Origin: Halostreptopolyspora alba
Lineage (GTDB): Bacteria; Actinomycetota; Actinomycetes; Streptosporangiales; Streptosporangiaceae
Length of the DNA: 64,000 bases
Assembly: GCA_003725585.1 (NCBI GenBank)
Contig: RJMB01000011.1
Span: forward strand, 62,001-126,000
Direction: 5' to 3'
Of the stretch, positions 1-9,558 are shown piece after piece (position 1 is the first letter of the stretch; every line of letters starts with the position of its first letter). The position numbers were made by a program, and so were the translations under genes. The notes beneath the pieces are model-generated. The model was given only the letters and a program-made list of their open reading frames with translations. It was not told where the DNA came from and did no database searches.

Positions 1-186
1 CGACACGTTGCCCAGGTCAAGGTCGGTGAGGAGGAGTACGAGGGGTTCGCGGAGGAAGTGCACGAGCTGCAGCCCGGTGAGGACTACCGGACGATCGCGA
101 TCTTCTCGGCTCCCCCGCAGGACGTGTCGGAGATGACCCTGCACGCCGGTGAGTTCGGCGAGATCGAGGGCGTGCCGATTCGGTAG
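1..186 (+). CDS. C-terminal end of an unrecognised protein (partial)
   Basis: An open frame enters from the left edge and ends at TAG 184-186, giving the last 61 residues of a protein. The segment is acidic (many Glu and Asp), has no membrane helix and ends in VPIR. I do not recognise a family. A beta-rich extracellular or lipoprotein domain is possible from the alternating pattern, but this is a guess. The gene runs in the same direction as the GntR gene that follows, separated by a gap with two palindromes. Confidence 0.5.
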   Translation, partial: RHVAQVKVGEEEYEGFAEEVHELQPGEDYRTIAIFSAPPQDVSEMTLHAGEFGEIEGVPIR

Positions 187-266
187 CCGCGCCTCGTCGG
201 GCTTGGGGCCGCCCGCTTTCGCCGTTCGGGCCGGTGAGCGGGCGGCCCCTCGTGTTCCCGGCCATT

Positions 267-278
267 CCTGTATACAGG
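267..278. promoter_or_regulatory. Perfect palindrome, probable GntR operator
   Basis: CCTGTATACAGG is a perfect 12-bp palindrome about 80 bp before the GntR start codon. GntR/FadR-type regulators often bind short palindromes with a GTATAC-like core and commonly control their own genes. Assigning this site to the adjacent GntR protein is inference. Confidence 0.5.
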
Positions 279-280
279 CC

Positions 281-300
281 GGTGTCCCGGTCGGGACACC
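281..300. promoter_or_regulatory. Inverted repeat upstream of the GntR gene
   Basis: The arms GGTGTCCCG and CGGGACACC are separated by two bases. The repeat lies two bases after the TATAC-centred palindrome. It could be a second operator or a hairpin in the 5' leader; there is no following T-run to make it a terminator. Confidence 0.4.
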
Positions 301-359
301 GCTCCGGTATCGTGGTCCCTCGACGTCGAGATACTCGTGCCACCAGGGGGCGAACGCGG

Positions 360-1085
360 ATGGCCGGGGAGACCAGCAAGAGCGAGAGCGTGTACCGGCG
401 GCTCAAGGGCGAGATCGAGGAACTGCGCCTGCCGCCGGGAACCCGGCTGAGCGAGGTGGTGGCGGCGGAGCGGATCGGCGCCTCCCGCACACCGGTACGT
501 GAGGCCATCCGTCGCCTCGCGCGTGAAGGGCTGGTCCGCTCCGCTCCCGGCGAGGTCGCCCGGGTCGCGCCGATCTCACTGGGCGGGGTGCGCGCCCTGT
601 TCGAGTTCCGGATGATCCTGGAGCCGGCGGCCGCGCGGATGGTGGCCCGTGAGGGGCGTTCCCGGCCCGAGCTACTGCGGCCGTTCCACGACCTCCTCGC
701 CGAGTTCGAAGCGGTGCGGGATCTGGTGGCACGCGGGAGTCAGCCCTCGCGGGAGGAGTTCTACACGCTGACGGAACGCTTCGACCAGGAACTGATCACC
801 GCCACCCGCGACCGCAACGATCCCCTCGCCCAGACGATCGCCGACCAGCGAGGCCAGACGACCCGGCTGCGCAACGTCGCCCACAGCGACACCGGACACC
901 TGGCGGACTCGCTGGACGAGCACCTGCGCATGTGCGGGGCGATCGCCGACGCGCGCCCCGACGACGCGGTGGAGGAGCTGACCCGCCACCTGGAACGCAC
1001 GCTGCGCACCATCCTGGACACCCTCGCCCGCGGCCCGGCCCACGGGACCGAGGTCGAGGTCGAGGCGTGGTCCGCCCCCGAATAG
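360..1085 (+). CDS. GntR family transcriptional regulator (FadR/FCD type)
   Basis: The 241-residue protein has an N-terminal winged helix-turn-helix at about residues 10-75, with the typical GntR stretch around ASRTPVREAI. A C-terminal all-helical FCD ligand-binding domain follows at about 85-220. In FCD proteins a metal is usually held by Asp/His residues. Here the usual FHxxL segment reads FDQEL, while the later EH and RHL histidines remain, so metal binding may be altered. The ATG at 360 follows an AGGGGG stretch at good spacing and begins exactly at the conserved domain; a longer in-frame start at 234 lies across the palindromes and is less likely. It probably represses itself and perhaps the MFS gene downstream; the ligand is unknown. 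Confidence 0.88.
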   Translation: MAGETSKSESVYRRLKGEIEELRLPPGTRLSEVVAAERIGASRTPVREAIRRLAREGLVRSAPGEVARVAPISLGGVRALFEFRMILEPAAARMVAREGRSRPELLRPFHDLLAEFEAVRDLVARGSQPSREEFYTLTERFDQELITATRDRNDPLAQTIADQRGQTTRLRNVAHSDTGHLADSLDEHLRMCGAIADARPDDAVEELTRHLERTLRTILDTLARGPAHGTEVEVEAWSAPE

Positions 1086-1207
1086 GTCGGCTCCGAGCCA
1101 GCCGACGGTAGGCGGCGAGCTCCGGCGTGAATCCCGGCCCGCGCGACAGCTCAGCGGGAAAGCGGCAGAGGGGGAGGCAAGGCCCGTGTTATCCGATGAC
1201 CTGATGA

Positions 1208-2437
1208 ATGTTCGCCATGGGTTCTAGACTCCGGTTCCGGTGGCCCGCGGGCCCCGCGGCCCCACGATGGCTGTGGTGGCTGGTCGGGTGCGTGATCTGC
1301 ACCCAGACCACCATCCACCTGGCGCGGCCGCTGATCTCCTACCGTGTGATCTCCCAGGGCGGGGACGCGCTGGCGATCGGACTCATCACGGCCGTGTACG
1401 CGCTGCTCCCCCTCGCCATCGCGCTTCCACTGGGCCGACTGACCGACCGTACGCCCCGACTGTCACCATTCCTCCTGGGCGGGATCGTGCTCATGGCCCT
1501 CGGCCCGGTGCTGCTGGCCGTCTCCGAGTCACTGGGCATGATCGCCCTCGCGAGCGCGGTGCTGGGGTTGGGACACATCATCTTCATGGTCGCCGGCCAG
1601 GGACTGGTCGCGCGGTTCTCGCACGAGTCGGAGATGGACCGCAACTTCGGCTGGTTCACCGCCGGCGCCGCGATGGGGCAGATGGCCGGCCCACTGACGG
1701 GCGGGTTCCTGCTGGGAGAGGCGACCGGGGAAGCGCTACAGGGAGCCACCTCGCTGGCCCTACTGATCGCGGCGGGGGCCGCCGCGTGCGGGATCCCCGC
1801 GGCGATCGGGCTGTGGGTGGTCGGCGGCAGGCGGCCGGCCGGGCAGCGCGGCGGCGACGACGCGCCCCGGCAACCCATCGGTCGCCTGCTGCGCAGACCC
1901 GGCGTACCCTCGGGGCTCTTCGTCAGCCTGGCCCTGCTGTCGTCCGTCGACCTGCTGACCGCCTACCTGCCGCTCGTGGCGGAGAACCGCGGGATCGCGC
2001 CGGCGACGGTCGGCGTGCTGCTCGGGATCCGCGCCGGTAGCTCCATCCTGTCGCGGCTGCTGCTGCCCTCCCTGATCTCCCGCTGGGCGCGTAGGACACT
2101 CATCGTCACCAGCGCGCTCGGCGCGGCCGGCGCGCTCGCGGTGGTGTCGACACCGTGGAGCGGACCGGTAACGATGGCCTGTGCGCTGGCCCTCGGGGGG
2201 TTCCTGCTCGGCATCGGCCAGCCGCTGACCATGACCGCCGTGGTCATGGCGGTACCCGATGACGCCCGCAGCACCGCGTTGGCGTTGCGGTTGTGGGCGA
2301 ACCGCATCGGCCAGGTGGCGCTGCCGGCCGGAGCGGGCGCCGTTGCCGGCGCGCTGGGAGCGGCGGGGGCACTGTGGTTCGCGTGCCTCGTACTCGCCCT
2401 GGCGGCCGGCGCCGCCAGGGCCGGACCGCGCGGCTGA
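1208..2437 (+). CDS. MFS transporter
   Basis: This is a 409-residue integral membrane protein with about twelve hydrophobic helices, the usual size for the major facilitator superfamily. The loop between helices 2 and 3 reads GRLTDRTPR, the family's motif A signature, and a second cytosolic loop lies near the middle. It is likely a proton-coupled drug or metabolite exporter; the substrate cannot be told from sequence. It follows the GntR gene by about 120 bp in the same direction, so joint regulation is plausible. It is convergent with the lipoprotein gene at 2494, with only 56 bases between the stops. Confidence 0.85.
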   Translation: MFAMGSRLRFRWPAGPAAPRWLWWLVGCVICTQTTIHLARPLISYRVISQGGDALAIGLITAVYALLPLAIALPLGRLTDRTPRLSPFLLGGIVLMALGPVLLAVSESLGMIALASAVLGLGHIIFMVAGQGLVARFSHESEMDRNFGWFTAGAAMGQMAGPLTGGFLLGEATGEALQGATSLALLIAAGAAACGIPAAIGLWVVGGRRPAGQRGGDDAPRQPIGRLLRRPGVPSGLFVSLALLSSVDLLTAYLPLVAENRGIAPATVGVLLGIRAGSSILSRLLLPSLISRWARRTLIVTSALGAAGALAVVSTPWSGPVTMACALALGGFLLGIGQPLTMTAVVMAVPDDARSTALALRLWANRIGQVALPAGAGAVAGALGAAGALWFACLVLALAAGAARAGPRG

Positions 2438-2493
2438 GTGGGCCACCGGTGGAGCCACCGAAGGCGGGAGCCGCGCGAGGGCACCGGCCACGC

Positions 2494-3600
2494 TCACTCC
2501 CGGGGTTCACTCCAGCGAACCACCAGCGGGTACCCCGCCATCGAGGCGTCAAGGGGAACCGGGAAGAGCTCCTCGGCCTCGCCCGCCCCGGCGTCGTCGA
2601 TAGCGACCCGGTGCCAGGCACCGCCGCTCTGCAGCAGCAGACCGTCGCGGTCGGGCGCTGGTGCGTACTGCAGAACGGGGCCGTCGCCCCCGTCCAGAAC
2701 CCGGGTGCTCTCGAACCCCTGCCCGTTCTCGTCGACCGCGACGAGGCGCGCGCCGTCCCGCCCCTCATCGGTTCCGCCGTTGGCACCCACCGGTCCGACC
2801 ACGACCGTCCCGCCACCCCAGACGGGGGAGGGACCCAGGTCCTGCCACTGTTGGCCGCCGGTGATCAGGGTCGCGTTCATGACATTGTCCCCGCTCTCGC
2901 GGACCACCAGTTCACCGTCGTCGCCGGGGATCCGGGCGGTCCGCTGCTGCTCCCGCAGGTACAGCTCACCGTCCGGGTCCACGGTCCAGTCGGTGGGCCG
3001 GCCGTTCTCGCCGCGCGGCAGCGTTGCCTCCTGGGTCGGGGAAGCCTCGGTCCCTTCCAGCGGCACCGACAGTATCCGCGGGTCGGACCGCCCCGCGCCG
3101 GCCTCCTCGGCGGTGAACCACAGTTGGCCCCCGGCGACGCGGGGATCGCCCCACTCCTGGCCCTCCGGGGGATCGAGGGTCGCCGTCGCCTCGTAACGGG
3201 AACCGTCGTCGGTGAGCGTGGCCAGCTCCACCGTGCCCGACTCCGGGGTCGCGTGGGCGAAGTGACCCCAGTCGGAGGAGAACATCGCGTGCGCGGGAAC
3301 CGTGGTAGCCATCGGGTCGACGGCACCCTCGGGCAGCGCCACCACGGCGGTCTCCTCCCCCGTCTCGGGGTCGTGGAAGACCAGAGCCTGGTCCTCGTCC
3401 GGGTCGCCGCCATCGTAGCCGCGGTGCAGCAACGCGAGGCCGGACATCTCCGGCTCCCGCTCCTCGCCCGCCTCGCCGTCGCCTTCGTCCTCGGTGGCCG
3501 GGCCACAGGCGGTGACCAGCGCCACGAGCCCGGCGACGACAGCGGGCAGGGGCCACACGCGGCGCCCCCGTCGGCGTCTCAACGCCACGTCCACGCTCAC
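2494..3600 (-). CDS. Putative beta-propeller lipoprotein downstream of eccC
   Basis: The 368-residue secreted lipoprotein begins with an Arg-rich n-region, a hydrophobic stretch and the lipobox VTAC at about residue 29. An acidic linker and a repeated beta-strand pattern follow (DGELYLR, LWFTAEEAG, RLVAVDENG), suggesting a WD/PQQ-like beta-propeller. I chose the GTG at 3600 because it places the signal peptide at the N-terminus; the open frame continues further upstream, overlapping eccC, without coding character. It sits 47 bp after eccC in the same direction and is probably co-transcribed. No enzymatic residues are recognisable. Similar Asp/Glu-rich propeller-like proteins recur at 9.5-13.6 kb and 51.8 kb. 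Confidence 0.7.
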   Translation of the reverse strand: MSVDVALRRRRGRRVWPLPAVVAGLVALVTACGPATEDEGDGEAGEEREPEMSGLALLHRGYDGGDPDEDQALVFHDPETGEETAVVALPEGAVDPMATTVPAHAMFSSDWGHFAHATPESGTVELATLTDDGSRYEATATLDPPEGQEWGDPRVAGGQLWFTAEEAGAGRSDPRILSVPLEGTEASPTQEATLPRGENGRPTDWTVDPDGELYLREQQRTARIPGDDGELVVRESGDNVMNATLITGGQQWQDLGPSPVWGGGTVVVGPVGANGGTDEGRDGARLVAVDENGQGFESTRVLDGGDGPVLQYAPAPDRDGLLLQSGGAWHRVAIDDAGAGEAEELFPVPLDASMAGYPLVVRWSEPRE

Positions 3601-3647
3601 CCCCGTTCGATCGTCCACGCGGCCCCACCGCGGTATCCGAGGAGCCC

Positions 3648-6600
3648 TCACTCCGGCGGAGGGCTCCACCCCACCTGGATCTGCTCCGGCTGCCGGCCAC
3701 GCCGGGCGAGCAGCGCGCGCCCCTGCGGTAGCTGTCGGGACGCCACCCCGTTGGCCAGTCGTCCCTCGGAGCGTTCCCCGGAGAACAGCACTCCCGGGCT
3801 GGCCATGTCGCCGAGTGCCTGAAGCACCGGTTCGAACATGGCCCGGCCGGCGCCACCGGTACGGCGGGCGGCGACCACGTGCAGCCCGATGTCGCGCCCT
3901 TGGGGCAGGAACTCCGCCAGTGGGGACAGGGGGCTGGAACGGCCCGCGATGAGATCCATGTCGTCCACCACGACGAAGATCTCCAGGCCCGACCACCAGC
4001 TGCGTTCGCGCAGCTGCTGCGGGGTGACGTCCGGCCCCGGCAGCCGCTCCCCGAGCGAGTTCGCGAGGTCGGTGGCGATGGCCTTGGTGTGTTGCGTCCC
4101 GGTGCAGTAGGCCAGCAGGTGGCTCTCGCCGACCAACCCGAGGTGGGCGCGGCGGTAGTCGACCAGCACGATCCCGACCTCCTCAGCCGGCCGCTGGGTC
4201 AGCTGACGCAGTAGGCCACGCAACAGGGTGCTCTTGCCGGTTTGCGGGTCACCGAAGACCACCAGGTGCGGGTCCTCGTCGGGCAGCATCGCCGCCGGTG
4301 CCAGGTCCCGTTCCGCCATTCCCATGACCAGGCCCGGACCGCTGTGCGCGCGCACCAGCTCGTCCAGCCCGACCGTGTCGGGCAGGGTACGCACCCGCTG
4401 CACCGGCTTCTGGGTCCAGCGTTGCCCGACCTGGCGCACGAGGTCCCGCACCCCCGCGCCCAGGTCCTCGTCACCGGCGACACCGTCCAGCCGGGGAAGG
4501 GCGATGTGGGCCATGTTCTCGTCGGCGAGCAGCGCACGCCCCGGTGTCTCCTTGGGAAGCTCCTCGTTGAGTTTCCGCCCGATCCCGGAGTCGAACGTGT
4601 CGGTCAACCGGAACTCCACACGCCCACCGAACAGCGCCTGCAGCTTGCTACGGATCTGCGAGCTCGCCGCCCCCGTGACCACCGTGTGTACCCCCAGGGA
4701 AGGGCCGCGTGACACGATGTCCAGTAGCGTCTCGTCGGCGTCGTCGAAGCTCTCCCGCACCGCGGACCAGCCGTCGATCAGCAGGAACACGTCCCCGACG
4801 ACTCCCTTGGGGACGGCGCCGTTCGCCCGGGCCTGGCGCAGTGCGGCGGGGGAGTCCAGCCTCGCCTGCTGGAACACCTGTTCGCGACGGTCGAGCTGGG
4901 AGTGGACATCGGTGAGTACCCGCCGCACCCGTTCGGGTTCACTGCGCCCGGCCACCCCGGCGACGTGTGGCAGCTCCTCGAACGCGCTCAGCCCGCCGCC
5001 ACCGAAGTCGATGGCGTAGACCGCGACCCGACCGGGCGGGTACCGCCAGGACAGGCTGGCGATGATCGTGCGCAGCAGGGTCGACTTGCCGGTCTGCGGG
5101 CCGCCCAACACCACGATGTTGCTGTCCCCGCTGGTGAAGTCGAGCGTGGTGGGCTTCTGGAGCTGTTCCCGTGGGATGTCGGTCAGCCCCAGCAGGGCGA
5201 ACATCTCGGTGGGGGGCGGCTCGACCGCCTCCTCCCCGCTGTCCCCCTCCAGCCGCCGCAGCGCCGAGTCCAGCGTCAGCGCCGAAGGGAGCGGGGGCAA
5301 CCACACCGGTCGCACCGGCCTTGCCCCGGCCTGTACCAGCTGGTCCACGGCGACCTGTAGCGTGCTGCGTTCCGGGCCACCGGGACTCGGCGCCGTCTCC
5401 TCCTCGTCGTCCGTGGAGACCGCCGTCAGCAGCTCCCCCAACCCGTTGTAGGAGATCACGGGTGCGACCGGGTCGTCCTCCCGGGTGATCTCGGTGGGGG
5501 GAACGTAGGGTTGGGACACCATGGCGGCCTTGAACCGCTCGAACACCGAGGTGTCGACCTTGAGGTAGCCGGATCCGGGCTCGGGGGGAAGGTGGTAGGC
5601 GTCGCCCACCCCGATGACCTCGCGGCTCTCCGCCTCGGAGAAGGTCCGCAGCCCGATCCGGTAGGACAGGTGCGACTCCAACCCCTTGATCTTTCCGGAG
5701 TCCAGCCGCTGGGTCGCCAACAGCAGGTGAACCCCGATCGACCGGCCGATACGACCGATGGCCACGAACAGTTCGGCGAAGTCGGGGTGGGCGGTGAGCA
5801 GCTCGGAGAACTCGTCGATGATCACCAGCAGGTGGGGCAGCGGCTCCAGATCCCCCCGACCGGAGGCCCGCAACTCCTCGTAGGCGTGCAGGTTCGGCAG
5901 GTTCCCGGCGTCCTTGAGGATCTGCTGGCGGCGGGTCAGCTCGCCGTACATCGCCTCCCGGAACCGCGCCACGAGCCCGTCATCGTCGGCGAGGTTGGTG
6001 ATCAGGCCGGCGCTGTGCGGCAGCCGGTCGGTGTCGGCGAAAGTGGCACCGCCCTTGAAGTCCACCAGCAACAGCGCCAACTGCTCCGGCGGGTGCCCGA
6101 TCACCAGCGACGCGACCAGGGTGCGCAGCATCTCCGACTTGCCCGAACCGGTGGCACCCACACACAGTCCGTGCGGGCCCATCCCGCCGAATGCCGACTC
6201 CTTCAGGTCCAGCAGCACCTGGTTTCCGGAGGGGCCGATACCGATCGGAACCCGCAGGAATTCCCCGGCCCCACGGGGCTTCCAGGTGCTGCGGGTGTCC
6301 AACCGGGCCACGTCGGGAACCCCGAGGATCTCCGGTAGGTCGACGGTGGCGTGCAGCGCGTCGGCGCCGTCGGTCGCCGCCAGCCGCAACGGTGCCAGGG
6401 TACGCGCGAGCGTGGTGAGCAACGCGACGCTCGCCCGGTCGGCCCGCCCCTTCAGCGGGGCCACGGACCGCTCGCCGGTCTCCTCGTGCCCGGTGTCCTC
6501 CGCCACGCTGCCGTCGGCGGAGACACGTAGCCGCATGTCCACGTGTTCCGGTTCCTCGCGACGCTCACCCACCATCACAATGAGGTGGATGCCGAGATCG

Positions 6601-7637
6601 GCCAGTGAGTTCACGGGAGGCTCGGCCGCCAAACCGGACAGGGTGGACTGGAACTCGCCGTCGACCACCACGACCAGATGCCGCGTACCCGGACCGGGCG
6701 GCTGCCCGCGGCGGCGCTGCATGTCGAGAGTGCGCTGCTCGATCTCGGCGGCCAGCAGCTCCGCCATCTCCATGGTGGTTCCGGTGACCAGTCGCGCCGG
6801 AAGGGGACCGTCGGCGGCCTCCGCGAACTCGTTGTGCGGCAGCCACTTGAGCCAGTCCCACTCGGGTAGGAGCCGCGAGTGCCGGACCAGGCCCAGCCGC
6901 ACGTCCTCGGGCGCGGTGAAGGTGATCAGCTGCGCGATGAGGGCACGCGCCAGCTCACGACCGGGCCCCCGTTCCCCCACGATGGAGAGCACCCCGAGGT
7001 CACGCAGTGGAACGACCAGTGGTTCCTCCGGTACGTGGGAGTAGAGTTCCACGATCTGGTCAGCCAGGCCCTGGCACACCGGGTCGTAGACGATCAGTGG
7101 CGAGGAGGTGTCCACCTTCAGGGTCAGCGACCGGGCCAGGGGGCGGGTGCCGCTCCCCGCCCGAAGGGCGAGGAAGTCGGGGTCGGTGGTGCGGCGCTCC
7201 CAACGGCGGGCGGGCAACCGTGCGGGGTCCATGAGCAGGTGGGGAGCGGGGTGGCGGAACGCGTTCCCGCGACGCTGGGTCGCGGCGACGTCGCGCACCG
7301 TCCCACGTAGCTGGTCGAGATAGTCCAGGTAGCGTTCCCGCTGCTCCCGGATCCGTTTGCGGGGGCCGTTGTGCTGGGACACGAACATCACGATCCCCAC
7401 CGCGACACTGGCGAGCATCACCAGCATCCCGGCCGCCGCGTACAACGGGCGATGGCCGAGCGTGATCGTCATCAACAGGGACCCCGAGCCGCTGATGACC
7501 GGCATGATGATCATCGCGACCGAGCTGGTCGCCGGCGGGTTCTCCGGCAGCTGCGGCGGGGGCGCTATGACGAGGGGGTCGGTACCGGGGTCGGGAACGG
7601 AGTGTCGTGCTGGACGGTGAACCAGGGTCGTCGCCAA
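3648..7637 (-). CDS. eccC: Type VII secretion system FtsK/SpoIIIE ATPase EccC
   Basis: This 1329-residue protein is the motor of an ESX/type VII secretion system. Two adjacent membrane helices lie at about residues 40-88, followed by three ATPase domains. P-loops are GATGSGKS near residue 492, GGPQTGKS near 849 and GDPQTGKS near 1133. Walker B-type strands LLLVDFKGGA, VYAIDFGGGG and IVLVDYRRA are visible. The three-domain, single-chain layout and length match fused EccCa-EccCb proteins of actinobacteria. Known EccC proteins recognise the C-terminal signal of WXG100 substrates through the last ATPase domain. The gene is divergent from eccD. No eccB, eccE or mycosin gene is visible in this window, so other core parts must lie elsewhere or be absent. 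Confidence 0.95.
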   Translation of the reverse strand: MATTLVHRPARHSVPDPGTDPLVIAPPPQLPENPPATSSVAMIIMPVISGSGSLLMTITLGHRPLYAAAGMLVMLASVAVGIVMFVSQHNGPRKRIREQRERYLDYLDQLRGTVRDVAATQRRGNAFRHPAPHLLMDPARLPARRWERRTTDPDFLALRAGSGTRPLARSLTLKVDTSSPLIVYDPVCQGLADQIVELYSHVPEEPLVVPLRDLGVLSIVGERGPGRELARALIAQLITFTAPEDVRLGLVRHSRLLPEWDWLKWLPHNEFAEAADGPLPARLVTGTTMEMAELLAAEIEQRTLDMQRRRGQPPGPGTRHLVVVVDGEFQSTLSGLAAEPPVNSLADLGIHLIVMVGERREEPEHVDMRLRVSADGSVAEDTGHEETGERSVAPLKGRADRASVALLTTLARTLAPLRLAATDGADALHATVDLPEILGVPDVARLDTRSTWKPRGAGEFLRVPIGIGPSGNQVLLDLKESAFGGMGPHGLCVGATGSGKSEMLRTLVASLVIGHPPEQLALLLVDFKGGATFADTDRLPHSAGLITNLADDDGLVARFREAMYGELTRRQQILKDAGNLPNLHAYEELRASGRGDLEPLPHLLVIIDEFSELLTAHPDFAELFVAIGRIGRSIGVHLLLATQRLDSGKIKGLESHLSYRIGLRTFSEAESREVIGVGDAYHLPPEPGSGYLKVDTSVFERFKAAMVSQPYVPPTEITREDDPVAPVISYNGLGELLTAVSTDDEEETAPSPGGPERSTLQVAVDQLVQAGARPVRPVWLPPLPSALTLDSALRRLEGDSGEEAVEPPPTEMFALLGLTDIPREQLQKPTTLDFTSGDSNIVVLGGPQTGKSTLLRTIIASLSWRYPPGRVAVYAIDFGGGGLSAFEELPHVAGVAGRSEPERVRRVLTDVHSQLDRREQVFQQARLDSPAALRQARANGAVPKGVVGDVFLLIDGWSAVRESFDDADETLLDIVSRGPSLGVHTVVTGAASSQIRSKLQALFGGRVEFRLTDTFDSGIGRKLNEELPKETPGRALLADENMAHIALPRLDGVAGDEDLGAGVRDLVRQVGQRWTQKPVQRVRTLPDTVGLDELVRAHSGPGLVMGMAERDLAPAAMLPDEDPHLVVFGDPQTGKSTLLRGLLRQLTQRPAEEVGIVLVDYRRAHLGLVGESHLLAYCTGTQHTKAIATDLANSLGERLPGPDVTPQQLRERSWWSGLEIFVVVDDMDLIAGRSSPLSPLAEFLPQGRDIGLHVVAARRTGGAGRAMFEPVLQALGDMASPGVLFSGERSEGRLANGVASRQLPQGRALLARRGRQPEQIQVGWSPPPE

Positions 7638-7776
7638 GACGCGCTCTTTCGTACACCTGAGAACGAAGTGTGAGGGGATTGCTACGGTAATGGTCCCGCA
7701 GACCGGGAGAACTCGCTAACTTGACAGCCGCGGGCGCGTGCGCCGTGCCGACCCCCCGTCGAAGAGGACCACGGAC

Positions 7777-9114
7777 GTGACTGGATACTGCCGCGTGACG
7801 GTCACCGGCCCCGAGCGCTGGGCCGACTTGGCGTTGCCGGGAACCGTGCCGGTGGCCACGGTCCTGCCGCAGGTGATCGGGGTGTGCTCGCCCGACACCG
7901 AGGGCACCGATCCCGCGGGCTGGACCCTGACCACCGGCGGGGGAGAACCCGTGCGCTCCGAGGTCTCCCTGGAGAGCCAGGGGATCGTCGACGGCGACGT
8001 GCTGCTGCTGCACCGTGAGACCGCGCGGGAACGCCCCGCCCACGTCGACGACGTACGTGGGGCGGTGGAGGACCGGGTGGACGAGACCGCCCGCATCTGG
8101 CACCCGTCCACCACCCTGGCGTTCGGGCTGGTACTGGCCGCCCTCGGCCCCCTGGCGGTTCTGGCGGTCATGACCCGTCTGAGCCCCAGCGCGGGCAACG
8201 TCAGCGTCGCCGCCGCCGGCGCGCTCGTCACACTCGGCCTCACGTGGTACGCCCTCCACCGCTCCATGGCCACTATCGGCCACGTTCTGCTCACCACCAC
8301 CTGCCTGTGGGGCGCGAGTACCGCCGTACTCACCCTGGACCTGGTGGTGACCACCCCCCAGCCACTGGTGGTCGCCGCCGTGGCCTGCGTGGGCGCCCTC
8401 GTGTTCGCCGCTGTGGGGTGGGTCATCAACGAGCTGGGCCTGGTCTATGTGACCGTGCTCGGGATGGGGGCCGTGGCAGCGGGTGCGCTGGCCGCCGTCG
8501 GGATGTTCGTGGACGCCGCGCAGGGGGTCCGAGCGGTCGCGGCGCTGCTGGTGCTCGGTGTGGGGGTGCTGCCCCGGATCGCCCTGGCGATGGGCGGGCT
8601 CGCCGGGCTGGACTACGAGGTGCGCCACGTCGGCCAGGTGGACACCGACCGTTTCGACGCCGACCTCACCAGCAGCGACCGGCTCCTGCTGGGCATGGTG
8701 CTGGGCGGAGCCACCGGCGTCACCGTCGCCTCGGTGCTGCTGGTGCTGGTCGGCGGAGGTTGGCCCGACCTGTTGCTGGCCGCTCTGGTGTCGCTGCTGT
8801 TGGTCTTCCGTTCGCGACTGTTCGACCGGATCAGCCACGTGCTGCCGCTGCGGATCGGCGGCGTGCTCGGGTTGGGCGTGGCGGCACTGGGCACGACCAC
8901 GCTGCTTCCGGCGATCGCCCCCTGGTTGCCGGCCCTGGCGCTGGTGGCGGGGACGGCCGTGGCCGTGCTCAGCGGGGTACGGCTGGCCGACGTGCCGCGC
9001 GCCTCACTGCGTCGCACCCTGAACGCCGTCGAGATCGTCCTGGTCATCGCCCTGTGCGGCGCGACCGCCTGGGCGATGGGCCTGTTCCACTGGGTGGCGG
9101 CGTTGACGGGGTGA
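7777..9114 (+). CDS. eccD: Type VII secretion integral membrane protein EccD
   Basis: The 445-residue protein starts with a ubiquitin-like (YukD-type) domain of about 90 residues. About eleven transmembrane helices follow from residue 105 to the end, the standard EccD architecture. In ESX complexes EccD forms the membrane barrel around EccC. I chose the GTG at 7777 because AGAGGA lies about nine bases upstream and the ubiquitin-like fold begins there. The start is divergent from eccC across a 139-bp gap that must hold both promoters. Confidence 0.9.
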   Translation: MTGYCRVTVTGPERWADLALPGTVPVATVLPQVIGVCSPDTEGTDPAGWTLTTGGGEPVRSEVSLESQGIVDGDVLLLHRETARERPAHVDDVRGAVEDRVDETARIWHPSTTLAFGLVLAALGPLAVLAVMTRLSPSAGNVSVAAAGALVTLGLTWYALHRSMATIGHVLLTTTCLWGASTAVLTLDLVVTTPQPLVVAAVACVGALVFAAVGWVINELGLVYVTVLGMGAVAAGALAAVGMFVDAAQGVRAVAALLVLGVGVLPRIALAMGGLAGLDYEVRHVGQVDTDRFDADLTSSDRLLLGMVLGGATGVTVASVLLVLVGGGWPDLLLAALVSLLLVFRSRLFDRISHVLPLRIGGVLGLGVAALGTTTLLPAIAPWLPALALVAGTAVAVLSGVRLADVPRASLRRTLNAVEIVLVIALCGATAWAMGLFHWVAALTG

Positions 9115-9353
9115 GTTGACGGGGGTGAGGGGGTGTACGGCGGCCTTCCCACCTACCGGCTGTCGAGGGTGGTGCTGTCCCGGTCCGGGAGTTCTCCGCG
9201 GACGTGGGGAGCCGGGGTACTCGATGCTTGTGGGGCCGCCTACTCCTCGTGCGGAGGCGCTGTTCGTTGGCGTGGCCAGCGGGCGATGGTGGCGGCGCCG
9301 ATGATGCCGGCCGGGATGCCGCTCAGTATCGCCCATGAATAGTTGCTCGGAGC
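9115..9353. other. Non-coding stretch with possible gene scrap
   Basis: No intact gene is seen between eccD and the truncated paralog. On the minus strand a short frame ending at 9240 encodes about 35 residues with a single hydrophobic segment (SWAILSGIPAGIIGAA) and a charged end. This could be the remains of a membrane protein gene, but the evidence is weak. Confidence 0.3.
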
Positions 9354-9491
9354 TCACGACCGTGCCCGCGGAATGTCATGGTCGCCGAGGTCGGTCTCGT
9401 GCTCATGGTCCACACGTCCTAGGAAGGCCTCTGTGGCTACCAGGGCCAGGCAGACCACGACCACACCGCTGAGAAGAAGCCATTTCCGCAC
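9354..9491 (-). pseudogene. Truncated copy of the membrane-anchored paralog family
   Basis: A GTG-started frame of 45 residues (VRKWLLLSGVVVVC...VDHEHET) nearly duplicates the N-terminus of the intact gene at 9559-10767 (MRKWLLLGGVVVVC...). After VDHEHET the sequence diverges (DLGDHDIPRARS) and stops. It is the 5' end of a fourth family member whose body has been lost, lying last in the minus-strand array. It could still encode a small membrane peptide, but a remnant of tandem duplication is more likely. Confidence 0.65.
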
Positions 9492-9558
9492 CAGAAACAC
9501 CGCGTTCAATAAAGTTGGTTGTTGTCGCCTTGTGCGGCGCACATAGGGGGAGTTTGGG

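Noticed and set aside
7060-8838. A 592-codon minus-strand frame across eccC and eccD
   Set aside because: It overlaps two well-supported genes and is Gln/His/Gly-rich without domains.
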